From Beroe forskalii (lineage: Eukaryota; Ctenophora; Nuda; Beroida; Beroidae): DNA of 64,000 bases. This document shows, in pieces, positions 34,834 through 47,107 of this stretch. The position numbers and the translations under genes are program-made. The DNA is taken from the NCBI GenBank assembly GCA_011033025.1, contig WFMF01000017.1:682001-746000 (forward strand), written 5' to 3'. Positions within the stretch are counted from its first letter, which is position 1. Every line of letters starts with the position of its first letter. Below the pieces are notes generated by a model. The model made no database searches. It was given only the letters and a program-made list of their open reading frames with translations, and was not told the DNA's origin.

Positions 34834-36941
34834 ATGCCACCAAAAAAATCAAACATCCAGTCTCCCAAATCGTCAAGGAGTAGCATTCCTAAAGGCCAAC
34901 ACAGGCAAAGTGAACGTATTGCTACAGCTTCTGTGGGGCTGTCAAATCCCCCTGGCACCCCCAAAATTGACAAGACCAACAGCAACACTGAAGAAATGAT
35001 AGATGTTGAACAACTGTCCAAGAAACCATCTGATGTTAAGAAGGTGAATAAAGACACCTGCCCCTGTGGCAAATCCTCTGGTGGACAGTGCTGGGTCCTA
35101 GCCTGTTCACAATGCAAGCAATCGTGGCACCAAGCCTGTGTAGGACTCAAAGTTGAATTAGACAAGGACACAGTCAATTCACTAATGCGCTCATGGCAGT
35201 GTCCCTGGTGCTTCACCTGTCCCTACACGAAACCAGACTCCCACCCCTCAACTAAATGTGCCAAGAGTATCCAAGAAAAGGTTTTTGTCACATCCACTGT
35301 CCAGGGCATTATTGATTCCGTTACTGCTGAAAACTCAAAGTTGGCTGCCATGATTTCTCACCTTGAAGACAGATTAGGGTCCGTGTCGTCAGATATTGAC
35401 TCTATACATGGCATACAGAATGCCATCTCAGAAAGAGTTGTCAAAATTGCCGATCTAGAGACCCATTTGCAGCACCAAATCATGAGCCAGGCTGCTCTTG
35501 ATCAAAAAATGAAGTCCCTCCAACTGGCTCTTTCTGAAATCCAAGAAAATGTCACCAAGTTTTCAGAGCATACCCCAACCCATTCTCATTCTACTTCCTC
35601 TGCAGCACCCTCTCAGATCCCAGTAAACTCTGGAGCTTCTGATCTCCCTGAGCATAACCTAGAAGCTACTTCTGGAATCAAAGAGGAATTTATTACTGAA
35701 GAGCTTTCTGAAAGGCTAATTGAATTCTTGGACACTATCTCATTCAAAGCTGAAAATGGTCACTCTGTAACTGCCTTTGGGTCTCCCTATAAATACACAG
35801 GCTCTCAGACACCAGAAGAACCTGAACCTGTCCCTGAATTGCTGAAGCCATTACTTGAGCAAGTAAACAATTTGCAAAAGGATATCCATATTGGAAAGTA
35901 TCCAGACAGTGTCAGATTTAACAGAGCCCACCCTCAGATTAATTCAATATTGATCAACAAATACAATGGCCCTGAAGCCTTTCTACCAAAGCATTCTGAT
36001 AATGAAGAATCAATTCACCCTGAATCTCATATTTTTACTCTATCACTTGGGGCTGAATGCAAGTTGGACTTCGACTGCAAGACTTCCTCCAGCAACCAGC
36101 CACCAATTTCTATGTCCTGTCCCCCCAGATCGCTTTATGAAATGAGCCGCAAGTCACAGGAAATCTTCACACATGAGATTAAACCTGGAAGCACAGAGGC
36201 TGGGACCCGTTACAGTCTCACATTCCGCTCAGTAAACAGATGGAATAAAAACTCTTGCTGCATAATTGGTGATTCCAATACAGGGTCACTGCACTTTGGC
36301 TGTGACAAGCGCAAAACATTCGGTGAAATGATGCCTGGGCAGCGCTTCTGGGCCCCAAAAATCGAAACTATTGAACCATCTATATGTTGTTCCTACAACA
36401 ATGTAGTAATCATGTGTGGCACAAACGATGTCAGGCAGCGTAGTGTGAACGGCCCACGAGATGTAGAGTCTATTTACCAGATGTATGTTGACAAATTGAA
36501 TGAGATACGGAAGTTTAACTCAAAATGTAGAATCTTCGTTTGTCCTATCTTACCAACAAAGACTCAAAGAGTAGTCAAATAAATAGAGGGGCACTATATT
36601 TCAACAGACTTATATTTGAAAATCTCATGAACTCTAACTTAGGGGTGCATTGTGTCGAGGGATTTGACGATTTCTTGGATGAGGATGGGAGTGGCCTTCT
36701 CTCCAAGAGCTTGTCAAAGAATGTTGACCGAAACAACAGGCCAGACATTTTGCACCTCAACCTTTATGGTGTCAGGAAGTTGGCTAGTTTTATCAAACAG
36801 GCAATATTTGGTAGGCTACGTAATACAGGAAATGGGAGGAACCTGAGTAATATTACAACAAATCGAGTCAATGGTCGTTCTTATTCAAGTGTTGCTGCAC
36901 CACCAGCTCCCACTGGTGATCACGCAAGGCCTGGAACCTGA
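34834..36941 (+). CDS. LINE ORF1: PHD finger, coiled coil, AlkB-like dioxygenase, SGNH hydrolase (one frameshift)
   Basis: The first 582 codons are open to a TAA at 36580-36582; the frame continues at 36540-36941 after one shift near 36570. PHD-like zinc ligands are C76, C78, C91, C94, H99, C102, C123 and C126. A coiled coil spans about 155-243. The AlkB-like domain (about 312-470) shows FGSPYKYTG, NKYNGPEAFLPKHSDNE with Fe ligands H387/D389, H447, and RYSLTFR with R459 and R465 matching the 2OG-binding and neighbouring arginines of AlkB. The SGNH part has GDSN (479-482, nucleophile S481), GTND (529-532) and, after the shift, DILHLN as the Asp/His block. Role is inferred: RNP assembly plus oxidative demethylation of nucleic acid. 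SGNH esterase domains are known from CR1 ORF1; I do not know the AlkB fusion as a standard LINE feature. Confidence 0.85.
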
Positions 36942-39900
36942 TACCAAAATTCAATAATTGTATCAGAGAAAAATGTAACCACTGTGTTAAGAACATAAAC
37001 GTTGGTCAGAGTGCTTACGAATGCTTTGATTGTGACAAAATTTTTCATCAAAACTGCTTCAAAAGATCCAAGGGCGAAATCCTTAACCAAAATTCTTACT
37101 GTTCCACATGTAAAATAGATGTAGAGACTAGATATCATCCTCTGTCTGGGCAGGACAATGAGGATGAAAATGATGAATTTTTGAATAGGCTCTCCAGCAT
37201 CTTAAACAACTGCAAATCTTACGACATTGATAGCTTTAACTCAAGTTATAATGGTAGTACCAAAGCACAGGGCAGTATGTTGTTTCAGAACATCGATGGA
37301 AACAAAAGTAACTTTGACTTATTCATAGCTCAACTCCACCGTCTAGATTTAAAGTTCTCTATTATAGGTCTAGCAGAAACTAACACCAGTGTTGAAGAAA
37401 GTCCTGTATATAATTTACCTGGATACATGCCCTTTTATCAAGATGTCATAGAAGGCAAGTCTAAAGGAACAGGAGTTTGCCTCTATGTAAGTACTTCATT
37501 GAACGCAGTGATTGAACCATCCTTTTCATCAGTAAGTGAAAACCTAGAAACCCTATTTGTAACCATAGTAAGGATGATAAAACGTCAAGTACTGTTGGTG
37601 TAGTTTATCGCCCCCTAGTGGCTCTCTGAATGATGCTATGAATGAACTGAATGAAATAGTAAGACAACTGCCTAAAAAGTCTGTCCACATCATAGGTGAC
37701 TTTAATATAGATCTACATAAAGGTAACTCTAGGGAAGTGCAAATGCTCGAGGACACCACTGTTGCTCTTGGAATCTATCCTCTCATATCTACTCACACTC
37801 ACGAGAAACCTGGCTGTAAGAAGTCATGTATAGACAATATCTTCACTAACGTTCCTGAAAGTAGTTTATCATCTGGAACACTTAAACTCTGTATCTCCCA
37901 CCACTTAGCTCCATTCCAAATATGTGAAGACATTCTGTCCCATAGTACTAATGATAGCAAGCATATTCAATATTCAATATGTTGATAAATTAAGGGATAA
38001 ACTTAAAGAAGAGTTCTCGAATAATCCCCCTAAGAACTTTGAACAGTTCGCAAGCTGTTTTCAAGATAACCTTGACCAATCTTGTAAGTTAGTTAAACCT
38101 AAGCACTCTAAGCGCACAACAGCTAACAATCCGTGGATAACAAGTGGGCTTATTGCATCTATTGCCAATAAAGATAACTTATTCAAATTGTGGGAAGCTG
38201 CCAAAAAGAAGAAGTGTGTCAGTAAATTAACAGAGATGTCAGAGCGTGACAAGTGTGACTGTGTTTTCTGTGCTGATATTCGACTGAAGTACGTTAGATT
38301 TAGTGACTATAGAAAAAGGCTCAAGTTCTTGATCAATTTTAGGAAAGCTAAATACCTAGGCTTAAAGGTAGAGGAATGTGTAGGAGACAGTAAGAAAGTC
38401 TGGAAAATTATCAATAATGTACGGGGCAAAAATAAACAGCTTATTAAACCCAATTTTGTTATAGATAATAAACGTATTACAGATAGGAGAGTGATAGCTG
38501 ATGAATTTAATAAATACTTCGTTTCACTGGCTCCTTCACTGAACAAAGCTTACATTGATGAAAATGGTGTAAGGATTAATAGGCTATCAAATTTCAGTAA
38601 CTTCCTTAAGGAGAAGTGCCAAAACACACTTAAACTTAGAGAATGTAATCAGGAAGAAATAGAATCCATTATAACTGAACTAAAGCTAGGTAAATCTAGT
38701 GATATTCCTGTCCATGTAATTAAGTCTACAGCTGGCGTTTTATCTCCAATATTATCTACAATATTTAACAAATGCATGATTGATGGGTACTTTCCCTTGG
38801 AACTCAAGACTGGTAGAATAAGTCCAATATTCAAAAAAGACAATGCAGAACTGCTAGAAAACTACAGGCCTGTCTCTACATTACCAATATTTGGTAAGAT
38901 ATTTGAGAAGTTGATATATGACAGAATCTACCAATTCTTAGAGGACAATAACATAGTATATGAAAACCAATATGGATTTAGGAAAGGACACTCCACTGCC
39001 CATGCTCTGAACTATTCAGTTAAACATATAAGAGATCAAATTAAATTAAAAAGTTCACCATAGGTATCTTTATTGACTTGAGTAAAGCTTTTGACACATT
39101 AGACCACAGTATATTGATAGATAAGCTGGACCACTATGGTATTCGTGGGAATGCACTCAACCTAATTAAAAGCTACCTCTCTGACAGAAAGCAACTAGTC
39201 AGTGTGCTAAGTGAGAATTCTGAAACTCTCCCTGTCAGGTTTGGTGTACCCCAGGGCTCTGTTCTGGGTCCCCTGCTCTTTATTCTGTATATAAATGACA
39301 TATGTAACTCTGCTGGTAATTGTAAAACCATCCTATTTGCTGATGATACTAATATATTTGTTACTGGTGATAGCAAAGAATCAGTCTATAAAAATGCTAA
39401 TGAGATCTTATATAATATATCAAGATACATGGAATCTAACTTACTACATATTAATACCAAAAAATGTTGCTACATGCTTTTCTTTGAAGGTAAGAGGGAG
39501 CCCACTGTCTCAAATGACCTAAACATATCAATAAATGGTAAAATTGTCAAGAAAGTTAGTGAAGCAAAATTTTTAGGAGTACTGATGGATGATAATTTAT
39601 CCTGGAAACCCCACATTGCACAATTAAACAAAACTTTAAAGAGTGCATGTGGTAGACTCTATCGTATTGCTAATTCTCTACCATCTAAGCTTCACAAGCA
39701 GATTTACCATTCTCTATTTGAATCACACCTTAGTTATGCAATTTCCGTCTGGGGAGGGGTAGCCCTAAGTAATCTGGAGCCAATATTCCGCACCCAAAAG
39801 AAATGTTTACGTATAATGTTTGGAGACACAGAAACTTATCTAGAAAAATTCCGCACTTGTGTACGGGCTAGGCCATTTGGTGAACAAAAACTTGGAATAG

Positions 39901-40307
39901 AGTTTCACAGTAGGGAGCCATCTAAACCACTTTTCACTGAGCACAATCTGCTAACTGTACAAAACCTCTACCGTCTAAGATGTATAATGGAGCTTGTGAA
40001 AATCGTCAAGACTAGAGAACCAGCACCCCTACATGGGACTCTATATATATCTAAGCAAAATACTAATCGCTTTATAACACCCGATCCCTCTATATACTTC
40101 TTTTATCAAGCACCTATGCTTTGGAATAATTTTAGGAAAAGCACTCACAATCTTGGCCTTGAACAGGATGAAAATCTTATCAAAAATATTCTGAAGAATT
40201 CCCTTTTATCAGCACAGCAGCAGAATCTAGATTATTGGTCTAACATTAATTTTACTGAATTTCTTGCAGCTGACATCGGTAAAACTGGAATAGGTGAAGC
40301 ATCTTGA
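36920..40307 (+). pseudogene. LINE ORF2: zinc finger, endonuclease, reverse transcriptase (frameshifted)
   Basis: The frame opens at 36920 overlapping the ORF1 stop and has no in-frame ATG early on. A PHD/C1-like finger (Cys codons from 36959; CNHC, CFDC, FHQNC, CSTC) precedes the endonuclease (IIGLAETNT, later GVVYRPPSG, IIGDFNIDLH, SCIDNIFTN). The RT follows: PIFKKDN.ELLENYRPVS, QYGFRKGHST, DLSKAFDTLDH, VPQGSVLGPLLF, FADDTNIF (FADD at 39336-39347) and FLGVLMDDNLSW. Frame changes occur near 37572, 37612 (in a C5 run), 37955 and 39062. ORF2 would nick target DNA and prime cDNA synthesis. This copy cannot make a full protein as read; homopolymer-linked indels leave room for sequencing error. 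Confidence 0.9.
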
Positions 40308-41443
40308 TTATGTAGCAGACTTACGTTTATGTTCACATTTTATCGAACTTTGATGAAATTGATCAATTTGAGGTTCAACTTGGATAGATACGACCATGGC
40401 TCGGTAGTTTTACAGCTTTATGTGGCAAGTAACAAAGATACTTGACATATCGATCCAAATCTTAAACATGATTTAATAGGTAGTGTTGTTAAGTCTCTCA
40501 ATGTCTAGCTAGGCTTTCCAAACTTTTTACCATCTAACCAAGTGTGTAAAATTGACTTTCATTTTTATTGAGAGTCATACATGATATTGAAATATTGCGA
40601 GGCTTCACACTACAGTTGAAGACAAGAGGAAGTTGGTTTTCAATAAGCCAGGTATTGTATTGATACTGTTGGGCTCCCATTCTTTATGCAAATTTTATTT
40701 GAAAGTTAGATATAGTTGACCCCGATCTGTGTTGCAGGTGGTCCCCAAGGGCACTCTGAAGCAAATAGCCACTGTGACCTTTCTCCAACCACATCTACTG
40801 CAACATGGATCACAGGGTCTTACCAAAGGAATTGGCTAAGTTTAACTTATCTCAAACCATGAGATTTTTGTAGCCAATTTTTATTCGCCTCGTCATCATG
40901 TCAATGTTATTCAAACTAGAATACTTTAATACCTAATGTGCAATAACACTCTAACATACCTATGTTGCATCGTATGGTATGTTAATATCAGAAGACATGT
41001 TTCTTTTGAATAGCACATTATGTACAAAAGTCTTCTAAACTTTTTTTGTCTTACTTTCTTTCAACGGCCAAGGATGGCCCAAATGAATAACAACATTTAT
41101 ACATGACAAGATGATAACCCAAATGTTTTACTGAGCTAACCTAAATGTCCTATTCCTCATGATAAGACATTCAATTAATGTTATCACAAAAGGGCGGCAA
41201 TATATTGAGATTTTAATCCCTAATGTTCCTATGTAAGTATATCAACCTTTTAAGCCAATGATATGGATTATACTTCAAATTGTTTCTAACAATTAATGGT
41301 CATTTAATACTTTTATGAAATATTAGACAGCTTGGTGATCTCTAGTCAATGGAAATGAAAGTTATCTGATATTATGGAGTAAATAAAAAATTATTGTTTA
41401 ACTCAAAAAAAAATTATTGTTTAACTCCTAGACCATCCAAGAC
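40308..41443 (+). other. LINE 3' UTR
   Basis: About 1.1 kb without ORFs between the RT stop and the tandem AAATTATTGTTTAACTC tail; the next recognised sequence is the DHRS7-like copy B. Part of this could be host sequence, since the LINE boundary is judged only from the tandem tail. Confidence 0.5.
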
Positions 41444-42434
41444 ATGTTTCCGTGGTGGTTGTCGAGCAACATTTCTCCGAGATACATTTTGATACTGTTA
41501 CTTCCTCTGTTCCTGTGGAAGCTTGTAACACTTGATCATGATCTCATGGTGTTGTTTGCCTCTTTAAGATACCCTTCTTGGAGACTTTGCAAGCATTTCT
41601 CTGGGAAAGTAGTATGGATTACTGGAGCCTCATCAGGTCTTGGCAAAGCACTTGCAATACAATTAGCAAGGTTTCCCTGTATTCTTGTACTTTCTGCAAG
41701 AAGGAAAGATGAGCTAGAGAAAGTTAAACTAGAATGTGAAAGTTTAGGTTGTGTCTCAGATGTGATGGTGTTACCAATGGATTCTCTGAATTTGACAAGT
41801 TGCCGGGTTTGGTAGCAAATGTTGTTGATAAGTATGGAACTATTGATGTGCTTGTCAATGTGCTGGTAGATCCCAGCGAAGCCTTGCAGAAGACACTGAG
41901 CTTGCTGTAGATAAGGCTATCATGGAACTTAACCTGTTTGGCTACATCGCCCACACAAAAGCAATTCTTCCAACCATGATCAAAAAATAGATCTGGTACA
42001 ATTGTCGCCATTAGTAGTGTCGGGAAAGATGGGTGTTCCTGTCAGCACAGCTTATTCTGCTAGTAAGCATGCAGTTCCACGGCTTCTTTGATGCCTTGCG
42101 CATGGAACTTTACTCTCAGGGAATCAGTGTTTGTACTGTCTGCCCAGGACCAGTACGGAGTAATATAGGCTTACATTCATTCACAGAGACTGTCAACAAA
42201 GCATTTAACAAAGAAACTCTACAAGAAGGGAGAAAACAGAGTCCAGAACGATTTGCTCAACTGATGTCAATTGCAATTGCTGCAAGGTTGCCAGAAAGTT
42301 GGATCAGCATACAACCTTATCTTCTATATACATACATCGCCCAGTACTTACCAACTGTGTTTCAGTCATTTTTAGTCAATGCAGCTGGTCAGGGTCGTAT
42401 TAGAAAGTTCAGAAATAGTGAATGTCTGTATTAA
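41444..42434 (+). pseudogene. DHRS7-like short-chain dehydrogenase, copy B (several small indels)
   Basis: The first frame (41444-41815) has a membrane-anchor segment (residues 12-26), then VVWITGASSGLG (57-67; TGxxxGxG cofactor-binding motif), the LSARRKDELEKVK strand typical of DHRS7, and VLPMD. The rest is readable only with frame changes: VN.AGRSQRSL near 41855 (two bases short), a TAG at 41987-41989, SSV.GKMG near 42020, YSASKHA (42052-42072; catalytic Tyr/Lys) and one extra C near 42078. The final 42033-42434 frame is long and clean: RMELYSQGISVCTVCPGPV through SWISIQPYLLYTYIAQYLP, ending CLY. The conserved C-terminal half argues for recent or ongoing function; scattered single-base indels may be assembly errors. 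DHRS7-type enzymes are ER NADPH reductases. Confidence 0.82.
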
Positions 42435-45400
42435 AATCTTAAAATCGCATGAATAAGCCAATTACTTGTTTTACTTGCTAAATCTAAAAGCTAGAATATC
42501 TAATATCTTTTTTACTTACAGGTATGTAGTATTGAAATAATATTATGTTAATATGCCAGTTTCTACAAAATACAAATTAGAGTCATCTGATTTAAGATAT
42601 TATACATTCCATTTCAACGCTACCAGCTAGACCTGTTAACTTACACCTGTAGGCATATTTCTTGCCTCTTTGATTGATTGATAGTGTCGTTTTTTAAATT
42701 TATGTTGTAGTAATGTGATGCTATAATAGGTGATAGTTAATAAAATTTTTCAGTCTTGATACTTTAATTATATTTAACTCTCTCCTCCTCTAGTTTTACA
42801 ATATTAAACTGTATTTTCTTAAATTATTAATTAAATTTTTCTATTTTTACACTATACTTTTAGATACCTTATTTTAGCTCATTATCTATTTATGATTTTC
42901 GAACATCCACGTACATTCATTCTTATTATAGAATGGCTGACCTGGAGTTGAGAATTGAACATATGACAGAATAGTAGAACTTCAGCAAACAATTTCAGTC
43001 ATTTGTGACAGATATTAAGGTACGATTTTTGACAAGTTTTTGAACCACTCATCACCAAAAGCGTAAAGGAAAGCTTCGCCATCGAAAAAGATCTAGAGTC
43101 GACTCTAAAATAATGAAATTGTTTCAGTGAAAATAAAGTTTCATCTAGTGATGTTACAAGTGCTTTCGATCTGTTGCCTCCAGCGCCAAGCTAGAACTTT
43201 ATTCATTTCTTGCTAGCAATGACAGAATCATGAATCTGGAAGCAACATTTCAGACTTGGAGTTTGATCCTGATGAAAGGATGAAAGTTAGAATGAAAGTC
43301 CCAGGAAAAGTCCAAAGTGGAACTTATGAAGCTGCAGCGAGACAGCAAACGAGAAGGCAAGAAATTTAAGGAGGTAAAAGTCCATCAGGCTGCAGAACAA
43401 TCATGGAGAAGCATAGAGGTTTAGTAACACTGGAAGACTATGCCTCAAGTGAATAGAGGCCTCAAGCTCAGTTGCCCCACAGAAAATGCAAAATTTGCCA
43501 AAACTGACACGATAAAAAGCAGGATTAATTTTTCGTTTGAGGAAATAATTCATATAAACTATAAAACCAATCCAATTTCTGATTAGTTTTATGGTTCAGA
43601 ATTTAACAGAGCAGAACTCAGATTATGAAATGCTCCACTGAAATACTCACTGGAAATGATAGAGGTTGTATGTATGTAGGTTTTTCAAATGATGACCAAA
43701 GGCGAAATTTTGACGTCCTTATTCGTTTTAAAGTGGACCGAAGGGGTGGTTGGTCTAAGTATGACCTCACTCGCAGTTTGGATGTGAAACGGAACCTGAA
43801 AAGAGCAAAATGGACTGATCCACAAACCAACGAACGAGGTACTAGACAACCGTATTGGTGGTTATTAAATCTTTAAATGATGAGATGGGGATGGGGAATT
43901 ATTTTCTTTAAATGGGGAAATAGTGATGGGTTTTGGTATGTTTTCCCAAAAAAGGTCGTTTTTTGGGAAAAAACTCATTTCTGGATGGCCCCCTTGGCCC
44001 CACTATTTTTTTTATATTTTTTTTTCTATTTAATTTGACGCTTTAACAGAAATGACCCTATTTTTTATAATCAACTTTTTTTCAATATATCTAAAATTTT
44101 TTAAAAAGCTTTTGGAATTTTCCCAATGATAAAGGTTATAGGTTTTTTCGGTGGTACCCTAAAAAAGTGGTGGATTGAAGTTTGGAGATTTCTGTCTTTC
44201 CTTCCTTGGGTTTAAAATAAAATTTTTAAGGGTGCAAAGAAAAATTAAAAAAAAAAGGGCATTGTCCTATTTTACACAAAAGGTTTTCTTGGGGAACCCC
44301 TTTCCCCCACTTGATCTCAGGGGGAAAGATTTCAGTACATGTTCATTATGAAGTCTTAAATAATCTTTGCGACCCCTTTTTTTCCCTTTTCAGTCTCACC
44401 TATTTTTCGAAGTGTTGCTTTTCAACCTATGAGACCACATGTCAGTTACACGGAACTGTCTTACCTTGATGCCTTAAAATGCAATTAATCTTTTACAATA
44501 TGTGATAGGACTGTTGTGATAAATGCTACCAAACTTGTTGGTGAAGTGTGGTTATTTTCGGTTGATTTCTTCAAATTTTAGTTTCACTTCTCATGTGAAG
44601 ATCAATCATTACAGTTTGGGCTTTCTCTGCTGGGACTTGGTTCGGGTTTACGTGTTAGGGGCTTCGCATTTTTTTAATTCTTTTAATAATCTCTTTTGTT
44701 CTTTTACCTTTCGAAGTCTGACATTGCATGTTTGTAATCTGACTTATAATTCTATTCTTATTCTTACAGGATGAAGTTTAGTTATGAGTTTAGTAACTTG
44801 TGGGACTGTCTACAAGGGAGAAACCTCATCTTTTCCCCCTGACAGCATGCATGCTAGTCCTGTTGGCATAAGAATCTATGTTTGACATGAAAGCAGGTAC
44901 ACGCTTCCACTGATTTGTTTCTTGGATATTTCAAATATAAATTCATTTATTAAGCAAAAACCTGTATATTTTAAATGCTGAGTGACTTACCTATTTCCTT
45001 CTTTCATTATATATACATATACCCGCAGCCTCTGGGCTGAATTTCTTCATGGCATCGTCGTTAATTACCCCTCGAGGCGCTACCCCAGTGGGATATTCAT
45101 TATACGCCAGGGCTCGAGAGCCCAGTGCTATCAAATTTAACCATGAGGCGAGGATATAGTATATATCCACTCCGTGAGCTTTTTGGGAGAATAGCTTTAG
45201 AATAAAAAAAGTTGAATGTTCAAAAAATCCTCAATTTGAACACACAGGAAGGTTTTTGCAACAATAATATCAGGTTTTTCTCTAATTAACAAAATTTAAA
45301 TTTTTTCACAAATGCAATACAAACACGATTAAGCACCGTAAGTATTTGATCGAAGGGGTTGGCAAACATGTAAAGTTATGAGCCGAGGGCCCGAAGAACT

Positions 45401-46430
45401 GAGGCAACTAAAGGCGAATCGAATCAAAGCATGGATCAATCTCAAGGTCTTGCAATCGAAGGATTATTGGCTAAAAATGTGTTAGATCTTGTTGATTAAA
45501 CTTAAAACACTAGCAATCTTGGAAAACAAAACTAATAATTGGAAAAACAAACAAAGGAAAATGGTAGCGTGTCACTTTGTGAAAACGCATCAGTTACAGC
45601 AGAACTTGAAAAAAGATACAAACGATGAAAAAGAAAATGGGTTAAAATAGGCAATTTACATTTGGTGAAATAAAGCACTGTTATAATAGACAAATGAGAA
45701 TGAAGCAGCAATTACCATGGACAGATATGGTAAGTCAATAGGATAAGTGTCCTGAAATTTTCTCATGAGAGTTGCACAATGTATCTGAGTGTCGCGATGA
45801 GTGGGCGGCATTCATTTACATCGTATCCGCTGTTGTGAGGAAAAATAATTCACCAGTATTTACTAATGATAATGACGTATTGCTCTCCTCACCTCTTGCT
45901 ATTTCCGAAAAGATGTGTAACCATGACAACATGGCATTGCAATTAATAAGTCAACACAAATGGTCCCTAACTTTATTTCATGATGTTAATATTTCATTCT
46001 CTCGTTTTTGATTTTGTATCTTTTTTACTTCTCTTTCTCGGAATGATTGCTTTTACAGATTTTTACCCAGAATTGCTGCTATCACTGCTATCATTGCTAT
46101 CACTGCTATCACTGCAGTTCACTGTTTTCTTTGCTATTTGTTTCGACTTTTTGTCTACTGTTTGGCCACATATTTTGCTGAATATTTATTAATTCTATTT
46201 CGAAGTTGAACTACTTCTCATAATTTTCATGATTCAATGGCTGCTGAACAATGATGAATGTCAGTTTCAGTGTTTTGACTCTAACTTTCCATCGCCTCGA
46301 TGTTTTTGTCGATAAACAACTCAAAAAATTTTTTCCTTCTTTTGCCAAAGTTTTTGGCCCCTCCCCTTGATTTTCCGGATATTTTGCCCGCTAAATTTGT
46401 TGGGAGTTGACACCGCTCCAAAATCTTTGA
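42435..46430. other. Gene-poor region, nothing firmly recognised
   Basis: No ORF here has a domain I recognise, including 43625-43876 (83 codons). 43900-44400 is rich in homopolymer runs (A, T, G and C of 6-8). 45010-45180 contains CTCGAGGCGC, GGGCTCGAGAGCCC and matching GAGGC ends, a possible small inverted-repeat element. 46076-46115 is a TATCACTGC 9-mer run. Confidence 0.4.
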
Positions 46431-47107
46431 AGTCACTCGTTATCCTTGACATCACATCTTATTGTTGACATCATTCTTTATCATGACACGACTCCACAAT
46501 CCGTTACACCACTCATATCCTGACACTCCTTATTCTTGACACCACTCCGGGTCATTGACATCCTCTTCAATCCTTGGCATCACTCAAATCCTTGATATCA
46601 CTCTTTATCCTTGACATCACTCCTTATCCTTGACATTACTCTTCATCCTTGACACCCATCCACAATCCTTGGCACCACTACAATCATGACACCACTACAA
46701 TCCTTGACACCACTACAAACTCTTTGACATCACTCTTTATCCTTGACATCATAATTCCTTATCCTTGACGTCACGCTTTATCCTTGACACCACCTACAAT
46801 CCTTGACTCCACTCAACAATCCTTGGCATCACTCACAATCCTTGACATCACTCTACAATCCTTGACACCACTCTTTATCCTGACATCACTCCCTTATCAT
46901 TGGCACACCCACAACCTTGACACCACTCAAAAATCCTTGAAATCACTCTTATCCTTGACTTCCTCCACAATCCTTGCATCACTTCACAATCCTTGACACT
47001 GCTCCACAATCCTTGACGCCACCCTTATCCTTTTGATTCTTGACGTCACTTCTATCCTTGACACCTTTAAAATGCTTTCAAATGAGTAACTCTGAATGGC
47101 ACTCTGA

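Larger units (their letters stand above)
34834..41427 (+). mobile_element. Near full-length non-LTR retrotransposon (CR1/L2-like) with AlkB and SGNH domains
   Basis: Two successive ORFs in LINE order: ORF1 (PHD finger, coiled coil, AlkB-like, SGNH) and ORF2 (zinc finger, apurinic-type endonuclease, reverse transcriptase). A 3' region of about 1.1 kb ends in two copies of AAATTATTGTTTAACTC (41388-41427), similar to the short tandem 3' ends of CR1/L2 elements. The endonuclease keeps GDFNIDL, and the RT keeps VPQGSVLGPLLF and FADD. At least five frame disruptions in all indicate an inactive copy. The endonuclease type and ORF1 esterase point to the CR1/Jockey group; the clade needs a tree. The start given is the ORF1 ATG, not the true 5' end. 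Confidence 0.88.

Noticed and set aside
43625..43876. 83-codon ORF on the + strand
   Set aside because: No family recognised; overlapped by an equally long reverse-strand ORF and lying in repeat-poor but gene-poor sequence.
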